From Oceanospirillum linum (GTDB lineage: Bacteria; Pseudomonadota; Gammaproteobacteria; Pseudomonadales; Halomonadaceae): a stretch of 64,000 nt of DNA. The notes under the pieces are model-generated. The model saw only the letters and a list, made by a program, of their open reading frames with translations, searched no databases and was not told the origin of the DNA. The DNA is taken from positions 124,001 to 188,000 of the forward strand of contig NZ_MTSD02000001.1 of NCBI RefSeq assembly GCF_001995095.2. Reading direction: 5' to 3'. Position 1 is the first letter of the stretch; the number at the start of each line of letters is the position of its first letter. A program made the position numbers and the translations under genes. Of this stretch, positions 28,956 to 39,270 are shown in pieces.

Positions 28956-29570
28956 ATGTATATCGATTTCGACACGTTAAGCCCTAACCAGGCCTACCAC
29001 CTGATGACTCAAACTATTATTCCACGTCCCGTTGCCTGGGTACTGACCGCCAATGAAACCTCCGGTTACAATCTGGCACCTTTCTCTTTCTTTAATGCCA
29101 TCTGCAGCAACCCACCACTGGTGATGTTCTCCGCAGGAAAAAAACCGGATGGAACACCAAAAGATACCCGATACAATCTCGGCCAGAACAAACAACTGGT
29201 GATCCATATCCCCTCTGTGGATCAGGCAGAAGACGTTACCGAAACCGCCCGCACACTGGACTATGGTGATTCTGAACTTTATAAAATCCAGCATCCACTG
29301 GTGAATGAACCGGGCTGGGATCTGCCACGCCTTGAGAAGGCTCCGGTCGCCATGCTGGCAGAACTGACCGACCTGCACGAAGTCGGCCCCAACAAACAGG
29401 CGATCTTCTACTGTGAGATCAAAGCCCTGTATGTACGGGATGACCTGGTAGAGCAGGATGAAAAAGGCCGTACCAGGGTGGACGCGGCCAAAATGCAGCC
29501 CTTGGCAAGACTGGGCGGCGGTGAATACGCAAGCTTCGGGGAAGTCTTTAAACTGAATCGTCCGGCTTAA
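28956..29570 (+). CDS. Flavin-reductase-like (FMN-binding) protein
   Basis: A 204-residue protein of the flavoredoxin / flavin reductase split-barrel family: IIPRPVAWVLTANETSGYNLAPFSFFNAICSNPPL-type FMN site and KDTRYNLGQNKQLVIHIPS. Such proteins bind FMN and act as NAD(P)H:flavin reductases or oxygenase partners. The ATG at 28956 has AAGGA about seven bases upstream and begins MYIDFDTL; an earlier in-frame start lacks an SD. It lies alone between leftward dcd and leftward mrp, with a shared terminator after it. The substrate is unknown. Confidence 0.82.
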   Translation: MYIDFDTLSPNQAYHLMTQTIIPRPVAWVLTANETSGYNLAPFSFFNAICSNPPLVMFSAGKKPDGTPKDTRYNLGQNKQLVIHIPSVDQAEDVTETARTLDYGDSELYKIQHPLVNEPGWDLPRLEKAPVAMLAELTDLHEVGPNKQAIFYCEIKALYVRDDLVEQDEKGRTRVDAAKMQPLARLGGGEYASFGEVFKLNRPA

Positions 29571-29616
29571 AAAGCGAACAGCACAGCTGTTAAAGCGCCT
29601 TGCCATAAACAACAAA

Positions 29617-29664
29617 TAAAAAAACGGGGCAGCTGAATTGACTTCAGCTACCCCGTTTCTCTTT
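29617..29664. terminator. Bidirectional terminator
   Basis: Stem AAACGGGGCAGCTGAA / TTCAGCTACCCCGTTT (one mismatch, loop TTGAC) with T-rich flanks on both strands. It lies between the convergent flavin-reductase-like gene and mrp. Confidence 0.82.
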
Positions 29665-29700
29665 TTGTCCCATTAAGACTCAGAGCCTTAGCGGATGAGG

Positions 29701-30504
29701 TCAGTCACCAAAGGTAATAGTTGGTACGTCCTGCTCCGTCTCTGCCAACTGAGCGATGACATTGTCGGCAATCTCAGAGAAAAAGCCAGCAATCTGACCT
29801 TCAGGCTCAGCAACAACCGACGGCTTACCACTATCAGCCTGTTCACGAATGGTCGATGTTAGCGGCAGCTGCCCTAAAAGAACCGTATCGTACTCTTTAG
29901 CAATACGATCACCACCACCCTCACCAAAGACCGGCTCAGTGTGACCGCATTCACTACAGGTGTGCAGACTCATATTCTCCACCACACCGAGTACCGGAAT
30001 CTTCACCTTACGGAACATCTCGATCCCTTTTTTAGCATCCAGCAGGGCAATATCCTGAGGCGTCGTCACAATAACCGCGCCACTGACTTGCACCTTTTGC
30101 GCCAGTGTCAGCTGAATGTCACCGGTACCCGGCGGCATATCGATAAACAGGTAATCCAGCTCAGGCCAGTCCGTCTGAGTCAGCATCTGTTGAAATGCAC
30201 CACTGACCATAGGTCCACGCCAAACCATAGGTGTCTTCTCGGTAACCAGGTACGCCATCGACATAGTGTAAAGACCCTGGGCTTCAATGGGGCCAAAGTT
30301 ATTACCATGGGTCGTCTGAGGGCGTACACCATCAGCCACACCCAGCATCAAAGCTTGGCTCGGACCATAAACATCCGCATCCAAAAGCCCAACTTTAAAG
30401 CCTTTAGCGGCCACGGCCAGAGCCAGATTAGCGGTAACCGTTGACTTACCAACGCCGCCCTTACCGGACGCCACCGCAACAACTTTTTTTACATCTTCCA
30501 GCAT
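29701..30504 (-). CDS. apbC: Mrp/ApbC-family iron-sulfur carrier ATPase
   Basis: A 267-residue P-loop ATPase that carries and delivers [Fe-S] clusters. It has the deviant Walker A SGKGGVGKSTVTANLA near residue 14, DADVYGPSQ, and the cluster-binding CxxC in HTCSECGH near residue 190. The N-terminal MIP18/DUF59 domain of E. coli Mrp is missing; the protein starts almost directly at the P-loop. This short form is common in some gammaproteobacteria. It is encoded divergently from metG. Confidence 0.92.
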   Translation of the reverse strand: MLEDVKKVVAVASGKGGVGKSTVTANLALAVAAKGFKVGLLDADVYGPSQALMLGVADGVRPQTTHGNNFGPIEAQGLYTMSMAYLVTEKTPMVWRGPMVSGAFQQMLTQTDWPELDYLFIDMPPGTGDIQLTLAQKVQVSGAVIVTTPQDIALLDAKKGIEMFRKVKIPVLGVVENMSLHTCSECGHTEPVFGEGGGDRIAKEYDTVLLGQLPLTSTIREQADSGKPSVVAEPEGQIAGFFSEIADNVIAQLAETEQDVPTITFGD

Positions 30505-30885
30505 AACGACCTCTGTCTGAATCTCTATATGAATATGCCTGAAGCAACGACATGGCGCTCAGGCTCAAAATCGCAAACCCTTGCCAAAAAACAAGGCGTT
30601 AGAACTTCGTTCTGAAATTCAGGCTAGCTTACCACAGGCAATAACCCAGTAAAGAACTCGGTTAATAAACCCTATTTTATATAATGAAAAACAGTTCACC
30701 TGATTTTCGGTCTCAAAAGGCAATACAGAGATGAAAAAAATCCGCTCAGTCGCTATAGTTAGCGGATTACTTTTTTCACCGGTTGCTCAACGGGGCTGAG
30801 CCTGAACTTTTCAGGTATCAGTCGCAATGAAACAGAAACACAGAAGCAGCCCAATCCGTTCAACTCAGAAGCGTAAAGAGACACC
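30505..30885. other. Intergenic region between divergent mrp and metG
   Basis: About 380 bases. A TATAAT hexamer is at 30680-30685, without a clear -35. A hairpin with a T-run lies at 30734-30773 inside a 22-codon ORF (30731-30799, MKKIRSVAIVSGLLFSPVAQ...). The remainder, 30800-30885, is presumably the metG 5' leader. Confidence 0.5.
30734..30773. terminator. Terminator-like hairpin in the metG upstream region
   Basis: Stem AATCCGCT / AGCGGATT with a 14-base loop. T-rich tracts follow on both strands, TTTTTT rightward after two bases. It lies 110 bases before the metG ATG and does not follow any known gene, so it could end a short leader or small RNA that starts near the TATAAT at 30680. Confidence 0.45.
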
Positions 30886-32919
30886 ATGTCATCAGCTCGT
30901 AAAATCCTAGTGACCAGCGCACTCCCTTATGCCAACGGCTCCATTCACCTGGGACACCTGCTGGAATATATCCAGACTGATATCTGGGTTCGTTTTCAGA
31001 AACAACGTGGCCACCAGTGCTCCTACGTTTGTGCCGATGACGCGCATGGTACCGCCATCATGCTTCGCGCTGAGCAGGAAGGCATCACCTCTCAGCAGCT
31101 GATCGATAAGGTTAATGAAGAACATCGTGCGGATTTCGACCGTTTTCTGGTGAACTTTGACAACTACTACTCGACCCATTCCGAAGAGAACCGAGAGTTC
31201 TCTGAGCTTATCTACAAACGCCTGCGTGATGCCGGCCATATCGCTACCCGTAGCATTACCCAGATGTTTGACCCGGATAAAGGTTTATTCCTGGCGGATC
31301 GCTTTATCAAGGGAACCTGCCCGAAGTGTAAAGCAGAGGATCAGTACGGTGATAACTGCGAAGCCTGCGGTGCGACCTATACACCGGCCGAACTGATCAA
31401 TCCTAAGTCGGCCATCTCCGGAGCAACACCGGTTGAAAAAGACTCCGAGCACTACTTCTTCAAGCTGCAGGATTTCCAGGAGATGCTGACCGAGTGGACC
31501 CAGAGTGGGACACTGCATGAACAGATCGCCAATAAACTGAAAGAGTGGTTAGAAGCGGGTCTGCATGAATGGGATATCAGTCGGGATGCACCTTACTTCG
31601 GCTTTGAGATTCCCGATGCACCGGGCAAGTACTTCTACGTTTGGCTGGACGCACCGATCGGCTACATGGCGAGCTTCAAGAACCTGTGCGCCCGCCGTGA
31701 CGACCTGGAGTTTGATGACTACTGGAACAAAGATTCCGATGCTGAGCTATACCACTTTATCGGTAAAGACATTATCAACTTCCATGCTCTGTTCTGGCCC
31801 GCCATGCTCGAAGGTGCGGATTTCCGAAAACCGACAGCGGTTAATGCCCACGGCTTCTTAACGGTTAACGGTCAGAAGATGTCCAAATCCCGCGGCACCT
31901 TTATTAAGGCGCAAACCTTCGCAGAGTTCCTTAACCCGGAATACCTGCGTTACTACTTTGCCGCCAAGCTAACCAGCCGCCCTGAAGACCTTGATCTGAA
32001 CTTTGAAGATTTTACCGCTCGCGTAAACTCCGACCTGATCGGTAAAGTTGTCAATATCGCCAGCCGCTGTGCAGGCTTCGTGAAGAAGTCCGGTGGCAAA
32101 CTATCCGAGACCTGTGCAGAACAGGCGATGCTGGATGATGCGGTAGCAATAGGCCATCAGATCGCTGAACACTACGAAAATCGTGATTTTGGCCGTGCTA
32201 TTCGTCTGATCATGGAACTGGCAGATACAGCTAACGCATATATCGCTGAGAAAGCACCCTGGTCTCTGGCAAAAGAAGAGGGCAAAGAGCAGGAAGTACT
32301 GGATATCTGCTCTGTTGGTATTAACCTGTTCCGCCAACTGATCACCTATCTGGCACCGGTGCTGCCGGTAATGAGTCAACAGGCTGCAACCTTCCTGAAC
32401 ATTGAGAATCTGAATTGGGATGCACGGGAACAGCTTCTGCTGGGCCACGAGATCAACAAATTCAAGCCTCTGATGACCCGTGTGGAAAGCGACCGGATTG
32501 ACGCCATGATAGAAGCCTCCAAAGAGGTGCTGGCCGAGGAGCAGAAATTAAAAGAGCAACCCACCGGCCCGCTGGCGGAAGACCCGATCAGCGATGAAAT
32601 CGAATTTGACGACTTTGCCAAACTGGATCTGCGTGTCGTAACCATCATTGCAGCAGATCATGTCAAAGGTGCAGATAAACTGATTCAGCTGACCCTGGAT
32701 CTGGGCGGTGAAACCCGCAACGTCTTTGCCGGTATTAAGTCTGCCTATAACCCGGAAGACCTGGTCGGCCGCCAGACGGTCATGGTGGCCAACCTGAAGC
32801 CCCGTAAAATGCGCTTCGGACTGTCCGAAGGCATGGTGATGGCGGCAGGCCCCGGTGGCGAAGATATTTTCCTGCTGACCCCGGATAAAGGCGCAGAAAA
32901 TGGCATGCGGGTCAAATAA
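30886..32919 (+). CDS. metG: Methionyl-tRNA synthetase
   Basis: A 677-residue class I synthetase (same size as E. coli). It has the HIGH-type motif [10 protein letters not shown] near residue 20 and four zinc ligands in [17 protein letters not shown] (from residue 145). KMSKSRG lies near 331. A C-terminal EMAP/Arc1p-type tRNA-binding domain (about 575-677, [12 protein letters not shown] to [10 protein letters not shown]) serves dimerisation. It is followed by a terminator. The dcd-mrp-metG-rnf order is shared with Pseudomonas. Confidence 0.97.
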   Translation: MSSARKILVTSALPYANGSIHLGHLLEYIQTDIWVRFQKQRGHQCSYVCADDAHGTAIMLRAEQEGITSQQLIDKVNEEHRADFDRFLVNFDNYYSTHSEENREFSELIYKRLRDAGHIATRSITQMFDPDKGLFLADRFIKGTCPKCKAEDQYGDNCEACGATYTPAELINPKSAISGATPVEKDSEHYFFKLQDFQEMLTEWTQSGTLHEQIANKLKEWLEAGLHEWDISRDAPYFGFEIPDAPGKYFYVWLDAPIGYMASFKNLCARRDDLEFDDYWNKDSDAELYHFIGKDIINFHALFWPAMLEGADFRKPTAVNAHGFLTVNGQKMSKSRGTFIKAQTFAEFLNPEYLRYYFAAKLTSRPEDLDLNFEDFTARVNSDLIGKVVNIASRCAGFVKKSGGKLSETCAEQAMLDDAVAIGHQIAEHYENRDFGRAIRLIMELADTANAYIAEKAPWSLAKEEGKEQEVLDICSVGINLFRQLITYLAPVLPVMSQQAATFLNIENLNWDAREQLLLGHEINKFKPLMTRVESDRIDAMIEASKEVLAEEQKLKEQPTGPLAEDPISDEIEFDDFAKLDLRVVTIIAADHVKGADKLIQLTLDLGGETRNVFAGIKSAYNPEDLVGRQTVMVANLKPRKMRFGLSEGMVMAAGPGGEDIFLLTPDKGAENGMRVK

Positions 32920-32952
32920 AGACCTGCTGACTTACCACTCATAAAACATTAT

Positions 32953-32983
32953 AAAAAACAGGGGCATAGGCCTCTGTTTTTTT
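32953..32983 (+). terminator. Terminator after metG
   Basis: Stem ACAGGGGC / GGCCTCTGT (one G-T) followed by seven T residues, 35 bases past the metG stop. Confidence 0.83.
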
Positions 32984-33202
32984 ATCTGCTATTGGGAATA
33001 TGCATCATTTACATATAACTAAATCCTCTAACAAACTCTGTCTTTTTTCTTGTAGGTAATAACATAAAAAAAGATAATAGTGCCGCTTTAAGCTAAGATC
33101 CGTCCGTTTACCCTGGGGGCTGATTCGTGTCAGCGTAATATGCGTAAAAAACCATATAATATTACCTGTGATTTAACCCCAAACCTTTGACGAAGATAGG
33201 CA

Positions 33203-33784
33203 ATGACTGAATACATTCTGCTTCTGATCAGTACCATTCTGGTGAATAACTTTGTCCTGGTTCAGTTCCTGGGGCTTTGTCCTTTTATGGGCGTATCCAA
33301 CAAACTGGAATCGGCCATGGGGATGTCTCTGGCAACCACCTTTGTACTGACCTTATCATCCTCCAGCAGTTATCTGGTTTATCACTTTGTTTTAGAGCCT
33401 CTGGGTATCGAATACCTTAAAACCATCGCCTTTATTATGATGATCGCGGTGGTTGTACAGTTCACCGAGATGGTGGTGCGTAAAACCAGCCCTCTACTCT
33501 ACCGGGTTTTAGGCATCTTTCTGCCATTGATCACCACCAACTGCGCTGTATTAGGTGTCGCCCTTCTCAGCCTGAATCGCAACAGCGGTTTTGTTGAAGC
33601 GACAATCTATGGTTTTGGTGCCTCTGTTGGCTTCTCTCTGGTTTTGGTTCTGTTTGCAGCGATGCGCGAGCGTATTGCCGTAGCGGATGTTCCTGCACCG
33701 TTTCAGGGGTCATCAATTGCCATGGTCACCGCGGGCCTGATGTCTCTGGCTTTCCTGGGTTTTAGTGGACTGGTTCAGCTTTAA
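33203..33784 (+). CDS. rnfA: Rnf/Rsx complex subunit A
   Basis: A 193-residue inner-membrane protein with six hydrophobic helices spanning nearly its whole length (first helix [21 protein letters not shown]). It carries the conserved [10 protein letters not shown] motif and the matching cysteine in [13 protein letters not shown], which bind an iron-sulfur centre between RnfA and RnfE. First gene of the rnf operon, which couples electron transfer between ferredoxin-type carriers and NAD(H) to ion transport; in enteric bacteria the complex reduces SoxR. An 81-base gap separates it from rnfB. Confidence 0.96.
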   Translation: MTEYILLLISTILVNNFVLVQFLGLCPFMGVSNKLESAMGMSLATTFVLTLSSSSSYLVYHFVLEPLGIEYLKTIAFIMMIAVVVQFTEMVVRKTSPLLYRVLGIFLPLITTNCAVLGVALLSLNRNSGFVEATIYGFGASVGFSLVLVLFAAMRERIAVADVPAPFQGSSIAMVTAGLMSLAFLGFSGLVQL

Positions 33785-33865
33785 AAGCTATTTAATCCAA
33801 CATCATGACCCGATAAAACGCTTTCAAACCGCACCATCAGATAATTGTTATAACCGGACAAACAG

Positions 33866-34492
33866 ATGACTGAGCTTCTTTCACAACATCCTGTTTTAGC
33901 TGCCGTAATCGGACTGCTGACCCTTGCAGCCCTGTTCGGTGCCATGCTGGGTTACGCCTCGATCCGCTTCAAAGTGGAAGGCAACCCTATTGTTGATCAG
34001 ATCGACAGCCTACTGCCACAAACCCAATGTGGTCAGTGTGGTCATCCTGGCTGCCACCCCTACGCCGAAGCGATCGCCAATGGTGAAGATATCAACAAAT
34101 GCCCACCAGGTGGCGAAAGCACCATGGAAGCACTGGCAGACCTGCTTGGCCGAGACCCTATGCCTCTGGATGCGGACCCGGATACCATCGGTGTAAAAAA
34201 AGTTGCCTACATCCGTGAAGATGAGTGTATTGGCTGCACAAAATGTATTATGGCCTGCCCGGTAGACGCCATTGTTGGCGCCACCAAACTGATGCATACC
34301 GTTATTGAATCCGAATGCACCGGCTGCGACCTGTGCGTTGAGCCTTGCCCTGTAGACTGTATCGATATGCTACCTGTTGAAACCACTGTAAAAAATTGGG
34401 GCTGGAATCGCCCTCAGGGACCCAATGCCCGCTTTGAAGATCAGATTTTTGCCACCAGCTCCAGCTCCTCTGTCACCGGAGGAACGATCTGA
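33866..34492 (+). CDS. rnfB: Rnf/Rsx complex ferredoxin subunit B
   Basis: A 208-residue protein with one N-terminal membrane helix (about 8-28). A four-Cys cluster domain follows in [19 protein letters not shown] and CPPGG. Then come two [4Fe-4S] ferredoxin motifs, [16 protein letters not shown] and [16 protein letters not shown]. It passes electrons from a soluble donor into the membrane complex. Its stop overlaps the rnfC start (TGATG), so the two are coupled. Confidence 0.96.
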   Translation: MTELLSQHPVLAAVIGLLTLAALFGAMLGYASIRFKVEGNPIVDQIDSLLPQTQCGQCGHPGCHPYAEAIANGEDINKCPPGGESTMEALADLLGRDPMPLDADPDTIGVKKVAYIREDECIGCTKCIMACPVDAIVGATKLMHTVIESECTGCDLCVEPCPVDCIDMLPVETTVKNWGWNRPQGPNARFEDQIFATSSSSSVTGGTI

Positions 34493-37428
34493 TGCGTACA
34501 CTTTGGGACTTCCATGGAGGGATTCACCCCCAGGAAAACAAGCAACAGTCGGTACAACAGCCTATTACAAAGGCTCCACTACCCAGCAAGGTGGTACTAC
34601 CACTGCAACAGCATATCGGTGCGCCGGCAGAGCCTCTGGTCAATATCGGTGACAGCGTTAAGACCGGCCAGCTGATCGCCCGTGCCGATGGCTTTATCAG
34701 CGCCAATATCCACGCATCCATATCCGGTACTATCACGGCTATTGGCGAGCACCCGATTCCCCACGCATCCGGTATGGACGACCTCTGCATCACCATCGAG
34801 TCCGATGGTAAAGATGAATGGACAATGCTGGAACCGGTCAGTGACTGGCAGAATGCCGACGTCGATACCCTGCTCCAGGCTATCTCCAAAGCCGGTATCG
34901 TTGGCATGGGCGGAGCAGGTTTCCCGACAGCAGTAAAGGCCCGTACCCGCGAGCGTCATGCCATCGATACCCTGGTAATTAATGCCGCAGAGTGTGAACC
35001 CTATATCACCGCTGACGATATGGCGATGCGAACTTATCCGCAGCAGCTGGTACTGGGCGCCCAGATTCTTTGCAAGCTGGTTGACCCCAGCAGCTGCCTG
35101 ATCGGCATCGAAGACAACAAACCGGAAGCGATTAAAGCCCTGCAGACGGCAACCCAGGGCACCCATATTGATGTTGTTGTTATCCCGACAAAATACCCCT
35201 CCGGTGGGGAAAAACAGCTGATCCAGATCCTGACCGGTCGTGAAGTTCCCTCCGGCGGACTGCCCGCAGATATCGGCGTGGTATGCCAGAACGTCGGCAC
35301 TGCCATTGCGATCGCTAAAGCTGTAACCCTTGGCGAGCCTCTGATCAGCCGTATCACCACTCTGACGGGCAACGCCATGACCCGCCGCCAGAATGTCGAA
35401 GTCCGCCTGGGCACCCCGATTCGTGAACTGCTGGAATACGCAGGCTTCAATGCGGATCGTGCCAGTCGCCTGATTATGGGTGGCCCCATGATGGGCTTTA
35501 CCCTGACCAGCGATCAGCTACCCGTGGTGAAAACCACCAACTGCCTGTTGGCCCCGACCCACCAGGAGTTCCCTGACCCGGAACCGGAAAGCCCCTGCAT
35601 CCGCTGCGGTATGTGCGAACAGGCCTGCCCTGCGGATCTGCTGCCACAACAGCTGCACTGGTTTGCCAAAGCAGAAGAGTTTGAAAAAGCCCAGCTGTTT
35701 AACCTGTTCGATTGCATCGAATGCGGAGCCTGCGCTTACGTCTGCCCCAGCAGTATTCCTCTGGTGCAGTACTACCGCTTTGCCAAAACAGAGATCCGTA
35801 ACGAGCAGGAAGAAGCAAAAAAAGCAGAACGAGCCAAGATCCGCTTTGAACAACGTCAGGCCCGTCTAGAGCGTGAAGAAGCCGAGAAGATCGCTGCCCG
35901 CAACGCACGTATGGCTGCAGCGGCCGCTAAAACATCCGCGACAGCGTCTACATCAGCACCCGCTCCGGCAGCAAATGGTCTGGATGAAGCCGCCGCGAAA
36001 AAACTCAAAATCCAGCGCGCCGCAGCCAGTGTCGCCCTGAAGAAAGCAGAAAAAGCACTGGCTGAAGCGACGGACGACAACCGCAGTAAGCTGGAAGCCG
36101 ACCTGAAAGCGGCGCAGGATAAAGTCACAACGATTGATGCACAATTGAGCGGAAGTACCAGCTCAGGCTCTTCCGTGCCAGCAACAGCCCCTGCTCAGGC
36201 CAGCAACCCCAATGGTCTGGATGAGGCCGCTCTGAAAAAGCTGAAAATCCAGCGTGCCGCCGCCAGCGTTGCCCTTAAAAAAGCGGAAAAAGCACTGGCT
36301 GAAGCCTCTGACGAAGATAAAGCCAAGCTGGAAACGGATCTGAAAGCCGCTCAGGAAAAAGTCTCTGATATCGAGAAACAGCTGGGGATCGCTTCTGCAC
36401 CGACGGCATCAGCACCGGCCCAGGCAGCACCCGCTGCGGCTAACGAAGCGCAGGCAAAAGCCCTGAAGCAGGCTAAGATCGCCGTTGCCGCCAGCAAAGC
36501 CGCCATTAAGAAGGCGGAAAAAGCACTGATTCATGCCCAACGAGATAATGATCCGGACGAAGTAGCCGCTAAAGAAGCAGCGATCCTGACCGCCAAGGCC
36601 AATGCGGTAAAAGCGGAAGAGAAGCTGAAAACACTGGAAGAACACGCAAAAGCAGCACCGCCACCATCATCTCAGGCACAAACAGCATCCGCAGCTCAGA
36701 GTGATTCAGCTGATCAGGAAAAAGCCCTGAAACAGGCTAAAATCGCAGCTGCAGCCAGCAAAGCCGCGATCAGAAAAGCAGAGAAAGCGCTGACGGCCGC
36801 ACAGGAGTCCGGTGATGCAGAGCAGGTCGCAGCCTGCGAAACCAAGCTGACCACTGTGAAGGAGAAAGCACAGCAGGCGGCGGATAAACTGGCTGCCCTG
36901 CAGAACGCTACAATGCAACCAAAAGCTGATGCGGCAACGACTGATGCTGTAGCAGACCAGGAAAAAGCCCTGAAACAAGCTAAAATCGCAGCTGCAGCCA
37001 GCAAAGCCGCGATCAGAAAAGCAGAGAAAGCGCTGACGGCCGCACAGGAGTCCGGTGATGCAGAGCAGGTCGCAGCCTGCGAAGCCAAGCTGACCACAAC
37101 TAAAGAGAAAGCACAGCAGGCGGCGGATAAATTGGCGACCCTGCAAAACACAGCATCAACAGAACCAAACACAAAAGCACAGCCATCGACTCCTACCGAC
37201 AGTGCCGCTGACGCTCAGGCAAAAGCACTAAAGCAGGCAAAAATTATCGCCGCAGCCACCAAAACTGCGCTGAAAAAAGCGGAAAAAACACTGGCTGAAA
37301 CCGAAGCCTCTGGCGATGCTCAGGCGATCAGCGATCAGCAAGCGGTGGTTGAGCGTTGTAAAACAAAGTATTCCGATGCCGCACAAAAGCTTGAACAGTT
37401 AACCCAGTCTGCCGGAAGTGAGGTGTAA
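34492..37428 (+). CDS. rnfC: Rnf/Rsx complex NADH-binding subunit C with a long repeat-rich tail
   Basis: A 978-residue protein, longer than E. coli RsxC (740). The N-terminal half resembles the NuoF-like flavin/NADH domain (GMGGAGFPTAVKART near residue 140). Two [4Fe-4S] motifs follow, CIRCGMCEQACPADL (from 368) and CIECGACAYVCPSSI (from 407). From about residue 430 it is Lys/Ala/Glu-rich and helical. Residues 496-978 contain six related repeats: two NGLDEAA.KKLKIQRAAASV units, then four KALKQAKIAA units. The repeats are typical of gammaproteobacterial RnfC but extended here; two adjacent copies are nearly identical in DNA. Probably a flexible cytosolic arm. Confidence 0.95.
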   Translation: MRTLWDFHGGIHPQENKQQSVQQPITKAPLPSKVVLPLQQHIGAPAEPLVNIGDSVKTGQLIARADGFISANIHASISGTITAIGEHPIPHASGMDDLCITIESDGKDEWTMLEPVSDWQNADVDTLLQAISKAGIVGMGGAGFPTAVKARTRERHAIDTLVINAAECEPYITADDMAMRTYPQQLVLGAQILCKLVDPSSCLIGIEDNKPEAIKALQTATQGTHIDVVVIPTKYPSGGEKQLIQILTGREVPSGGLPADIGVVCQNVGTAIAIAKAVTLGEPLISRITTLTGNAMTRRQNVEVRLGTPIRELLEYAGFNADRASRLIMGGPMMGFTLTSDQLPVVKTTNCLLAPTHQEFPDPEPESPCIRCGMCEQACPADLLPQQLHWFAKAEEFEKAQLFNLFDCIECGACAYVCPSSIPLVQYYRFAKTEIRNEQEEAKKAERAKIRFEQRQARLEREEAEKIAARNARMAAAAAKTSATASTSAPAPAANGLDEAAAKKLKIQRAAASVALKKAEKALAEATDDNRSKLEADLKAAQDKVTTIDAQLSGSTSSGSSVPATAPAQASNPNGLDEAALKKLKIQRAAASVALKKAEKALAEASDEDKAKLETDLKAAQEKVSDIEKQLGIASAPTASAPAQAAPAAANEAQAKALKQAKIAVAASKAAIKKAEKALIHAQRDNDPDEVAAKEAAILTAKANAVKAEEKLKTLEEHAKAAPPPSSQAQTASAAQSDSADQEKALKQAKIAAAASKAAIRKAEKALTAAQESGDAEQVAACETKLTTVKEKAQQAADKLAALQNATMQPKADAATTDAVADQEKALKQAKIAAAASKAAIRKAEKALTAAQESGDAEQVAACEAKLTTTKEKAQQAADKLATLQNTASTEPNTKAQPSTPTDSAADAQAKALKQAKIIAAATKTALKKAEKTLAETEASGDAQAISDQQAVVERCKTKYSDAAQKLEQLTQSAGSEV
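36712..37143 (+). repeat. Near-identical tandem repeat inside rnfC
   Basis: Two copies start at 36712 and 36955, period 243 bases (81 codons). About 190 bases of each copy are almost identical, including synonymous positions, encoding DQEKALKQAKIAAAASKAAI and EQVAACE.KLTT.KEKAQQAA. This indicates a recent duplication or gene conversion within the C-terminal extension. More diverged units flank them. Confidence 0.85.
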
Positions 37429-37434
37429 ACGATT

Positions 37435-38481
37435 ATGGCATTTATCCGGGTTTCATCCCCCCACCTGCACCGCCCGCTAAGCACCCGTAAGGTGATGCAG
37501 ACCGTTATTCTGGCAACCCTGCCGGGGCTTGCGACACTGACCTGGCTGTTTGGCTGGGGTTCCATTATCAACGTGCTGGTCGCCTCGGCGTCCGGTCTGT
37601 TGTTTGAAGCAATCATCCTTAAGATGCGCCGCCGCAACCCTCTACCGGCCCTGAAAGACAACAGCGCCCTGCTGACCTGTGTGCTGCTCGGTATCGCCCT
37701 GCCTCCCCTGGCTCCCTGGTGGCTGGTGGTAACCGGCACCTTTGTGGCCATTGTGATCGCCAAACAGCTATATGGAGGCCTGGGTAATAACCCCTTTAAC
37801 CCCGCAATGGCCGCCTATGCGCTTCTGCTTATCTCCTTTCCTGTGGAGATGACCCAATGGGTAACACCAGCCTCTCTGCTGGATAACGGTATCTCCCTGG
37901 GTCAGAGTATTACAGCTGTCTTTGGTAGTGCTGTTAATGTTCCGGATGCGTTCACCATGGCAACGCCACTGGATGGCTTTAAACATAAGGGGATGCTGAT
38001 GGCCGATGAGTACTGGCGTCAGAGCAACTTCCTGCCGGAAAAAATCTGGCAAGCCTGGGCCACAGCCTCTATCGCATTTATGCTGGGTGGCCTCTACCTG
38101 CTCTGGAAGCGAATATTCACCTGGCACATTCCCGTTGCGATGCTAGGTACTCTAACCGTTTTATCTCTGTTATTTTACGGTGCAGATGCCAGCAATTATG
38201 CCTCGCCATACGTACACCTGCTTTCTGGTGCAACCCTGTTTGGTGCTTTCTTTATTGCAACAGACCCGGTAACCGCAGCCACCAGTAACAAGGGAAAAAT
38301 CTGGTTTGGTATCGGTATAGGTGTGCTCATCTATGTGATCCGCACCTGGGGCAGTTACCCGGATGCCGTCGCTTTCTCAGTGCTGCTGATGAATTTTGCC
38401 GCCCCCTTTATCGACTACTACACCCAGCCCCGCAGCTTTGGCCATAACAAAGCCCGCAAAGGCATTAAGAACGAGAAGTAA
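37435..38481 (+). CDS. rnfD: Rnf/Rsx complex subunit D
   Basis: A 348-residue inner-membrane protein of the NqrB/RnfD family, with about ten hydrophobic helices. It shows GGLGNNPFNPAMAAYALLLI and the DAFTMATPLD segment, where the family attaches FMN covalently to a threonine. It follows rnfC by six bases and precedes rnfG. It forms the ion-conducting membrane core of the complex. Confidence 0.95.
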   Translation: MAFIRVSSPHLHRPLSTRKVMQTVILATLPGLATLTWLFGWGSIINVLVASASGLLFEAIILKMRRRNPLPALKDNSALLTCVLLGIALPPLAPWWLVVTGTFVAIVIAKQLYGGLGNNPFNPAMAAYALLLISFPVEMTQWVTPASLLDNGISLGQSITAVFGSAVNVPDAFTMATPLDGFKHKGMLMADEYWRQSNFLPEKIWQAWATASIAFMLGGLYLLWKRIFTWHIPVAMLGTLTVLSLLFYGADASNYASPYVHLLSGATLFGAFFIATDPVTAATSNKGKIWFGIGIGVLIYVIRTWGSYPDAVAFSVLLMNFAAPFIDYYTQPRSFGHNKARKGIKNEK

Positions 38482-38490
38482 GGATATCGC

Positions 38491-39219
38491 ATGCCACAGA
38501 AAGCACCTGAACCTCAGAAATCAGACGCTCAAAATGAAGAGCCCGCAGCAGAAACCACTCTGCTGCAGTCGGTAGTTCGCAGCAGTATCGGTCTGGGTAT
38601 CTTTGCCATCGTGACTGCCGGGGTTATCGCGGTCACACAGATCAGTACCCAGGAAAGCATCGCCGAGAATATCCGTCAGTCCCAGACCCGTAGCCTGTAT
38701 GAGATTCTGCCGGCAGATCAGATTGATAACGACCTGCTGAGCGATACCCTGACACTGGAGGCCAGCCCGATTCTGGGCAACAAGGAGCCTCTACAGATAT
38801 ATGTCGGCCGTAAAGCCGGTACAACCGTGGCCCTGCTATTTCCGGTATCCAACCCCAACGGCTATAGCGGTAATATCGATATGTTGGTGGGTGTTAAACG
38901 CAACGGCGAGCTGGCCGGTGTACGTGTGCTGAACCATAAGGAAACACCGGGACTGGGTGATAAAGTTGAAACGGCTAAATCCGACTGGATTCTGGGTTTT
39001 ACCGGCATGTCCCTGGAGAACCCGGGGCCGGATGCCTGGAAAGTGAAGAAAGATGGCGGCCAGATCGACCAGTTTACCGGTGCAACGATCACCCCCCGTG
39101 CAGTTGTGAATCAGACCCGTGCAGTACTGGAATACTTTGCCAAACATAAAGACCGTTTGCTGGAAACCACTCCGGCCAACACTGAAATTCTGCAGGAAAC
39201 TGCTGGTCATCAACAGTAA
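38491..39219 (+). CDS. rnfG: Rnf/Rsx complex flavoprotein subunit G
   Basis: A 242-residue protein with one N-terminal membrane helix (about 30-52) and a periplasmic FMN-binding domain. The DQFTGATITPRAV segment holds the S/T-G-A-T motif whose second threonine carries covalent FMN. HKETPGLGDKVE upstream is also conserved. It is encoded nine bases after rnfD. A short Gln/Glu-rich N-terminal extension (about 25 residues) precedes the membrane helix. Confidence 0.95.
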   Translation: MPQKAPEPQKSDAQNEEPAAETTLLQSVVRSSIGLGIFAIVTAGVIAVTQISTQESIAENIRQSQTRSLYEILPADQIDNDLLSDTLTLEASPILGNKEPLQIYVGRKAGTTVALLFPVSNPNGYSGNIDMLVGVKRNGELAGVRVLNHKETPGLGDKVETAKSDWILGFTGMSLENPGPDAWKVKKDGGQIDQFTGATITPRAVVNQTRAVLEYFAKHKDRLLETTPANTEILQETAGHQQ

Positions 39220-39270
39220 GCGGCCTTCGCTTAAACCAGGCAGTACAGCCCTGAATTGAGAGTCAAAACC

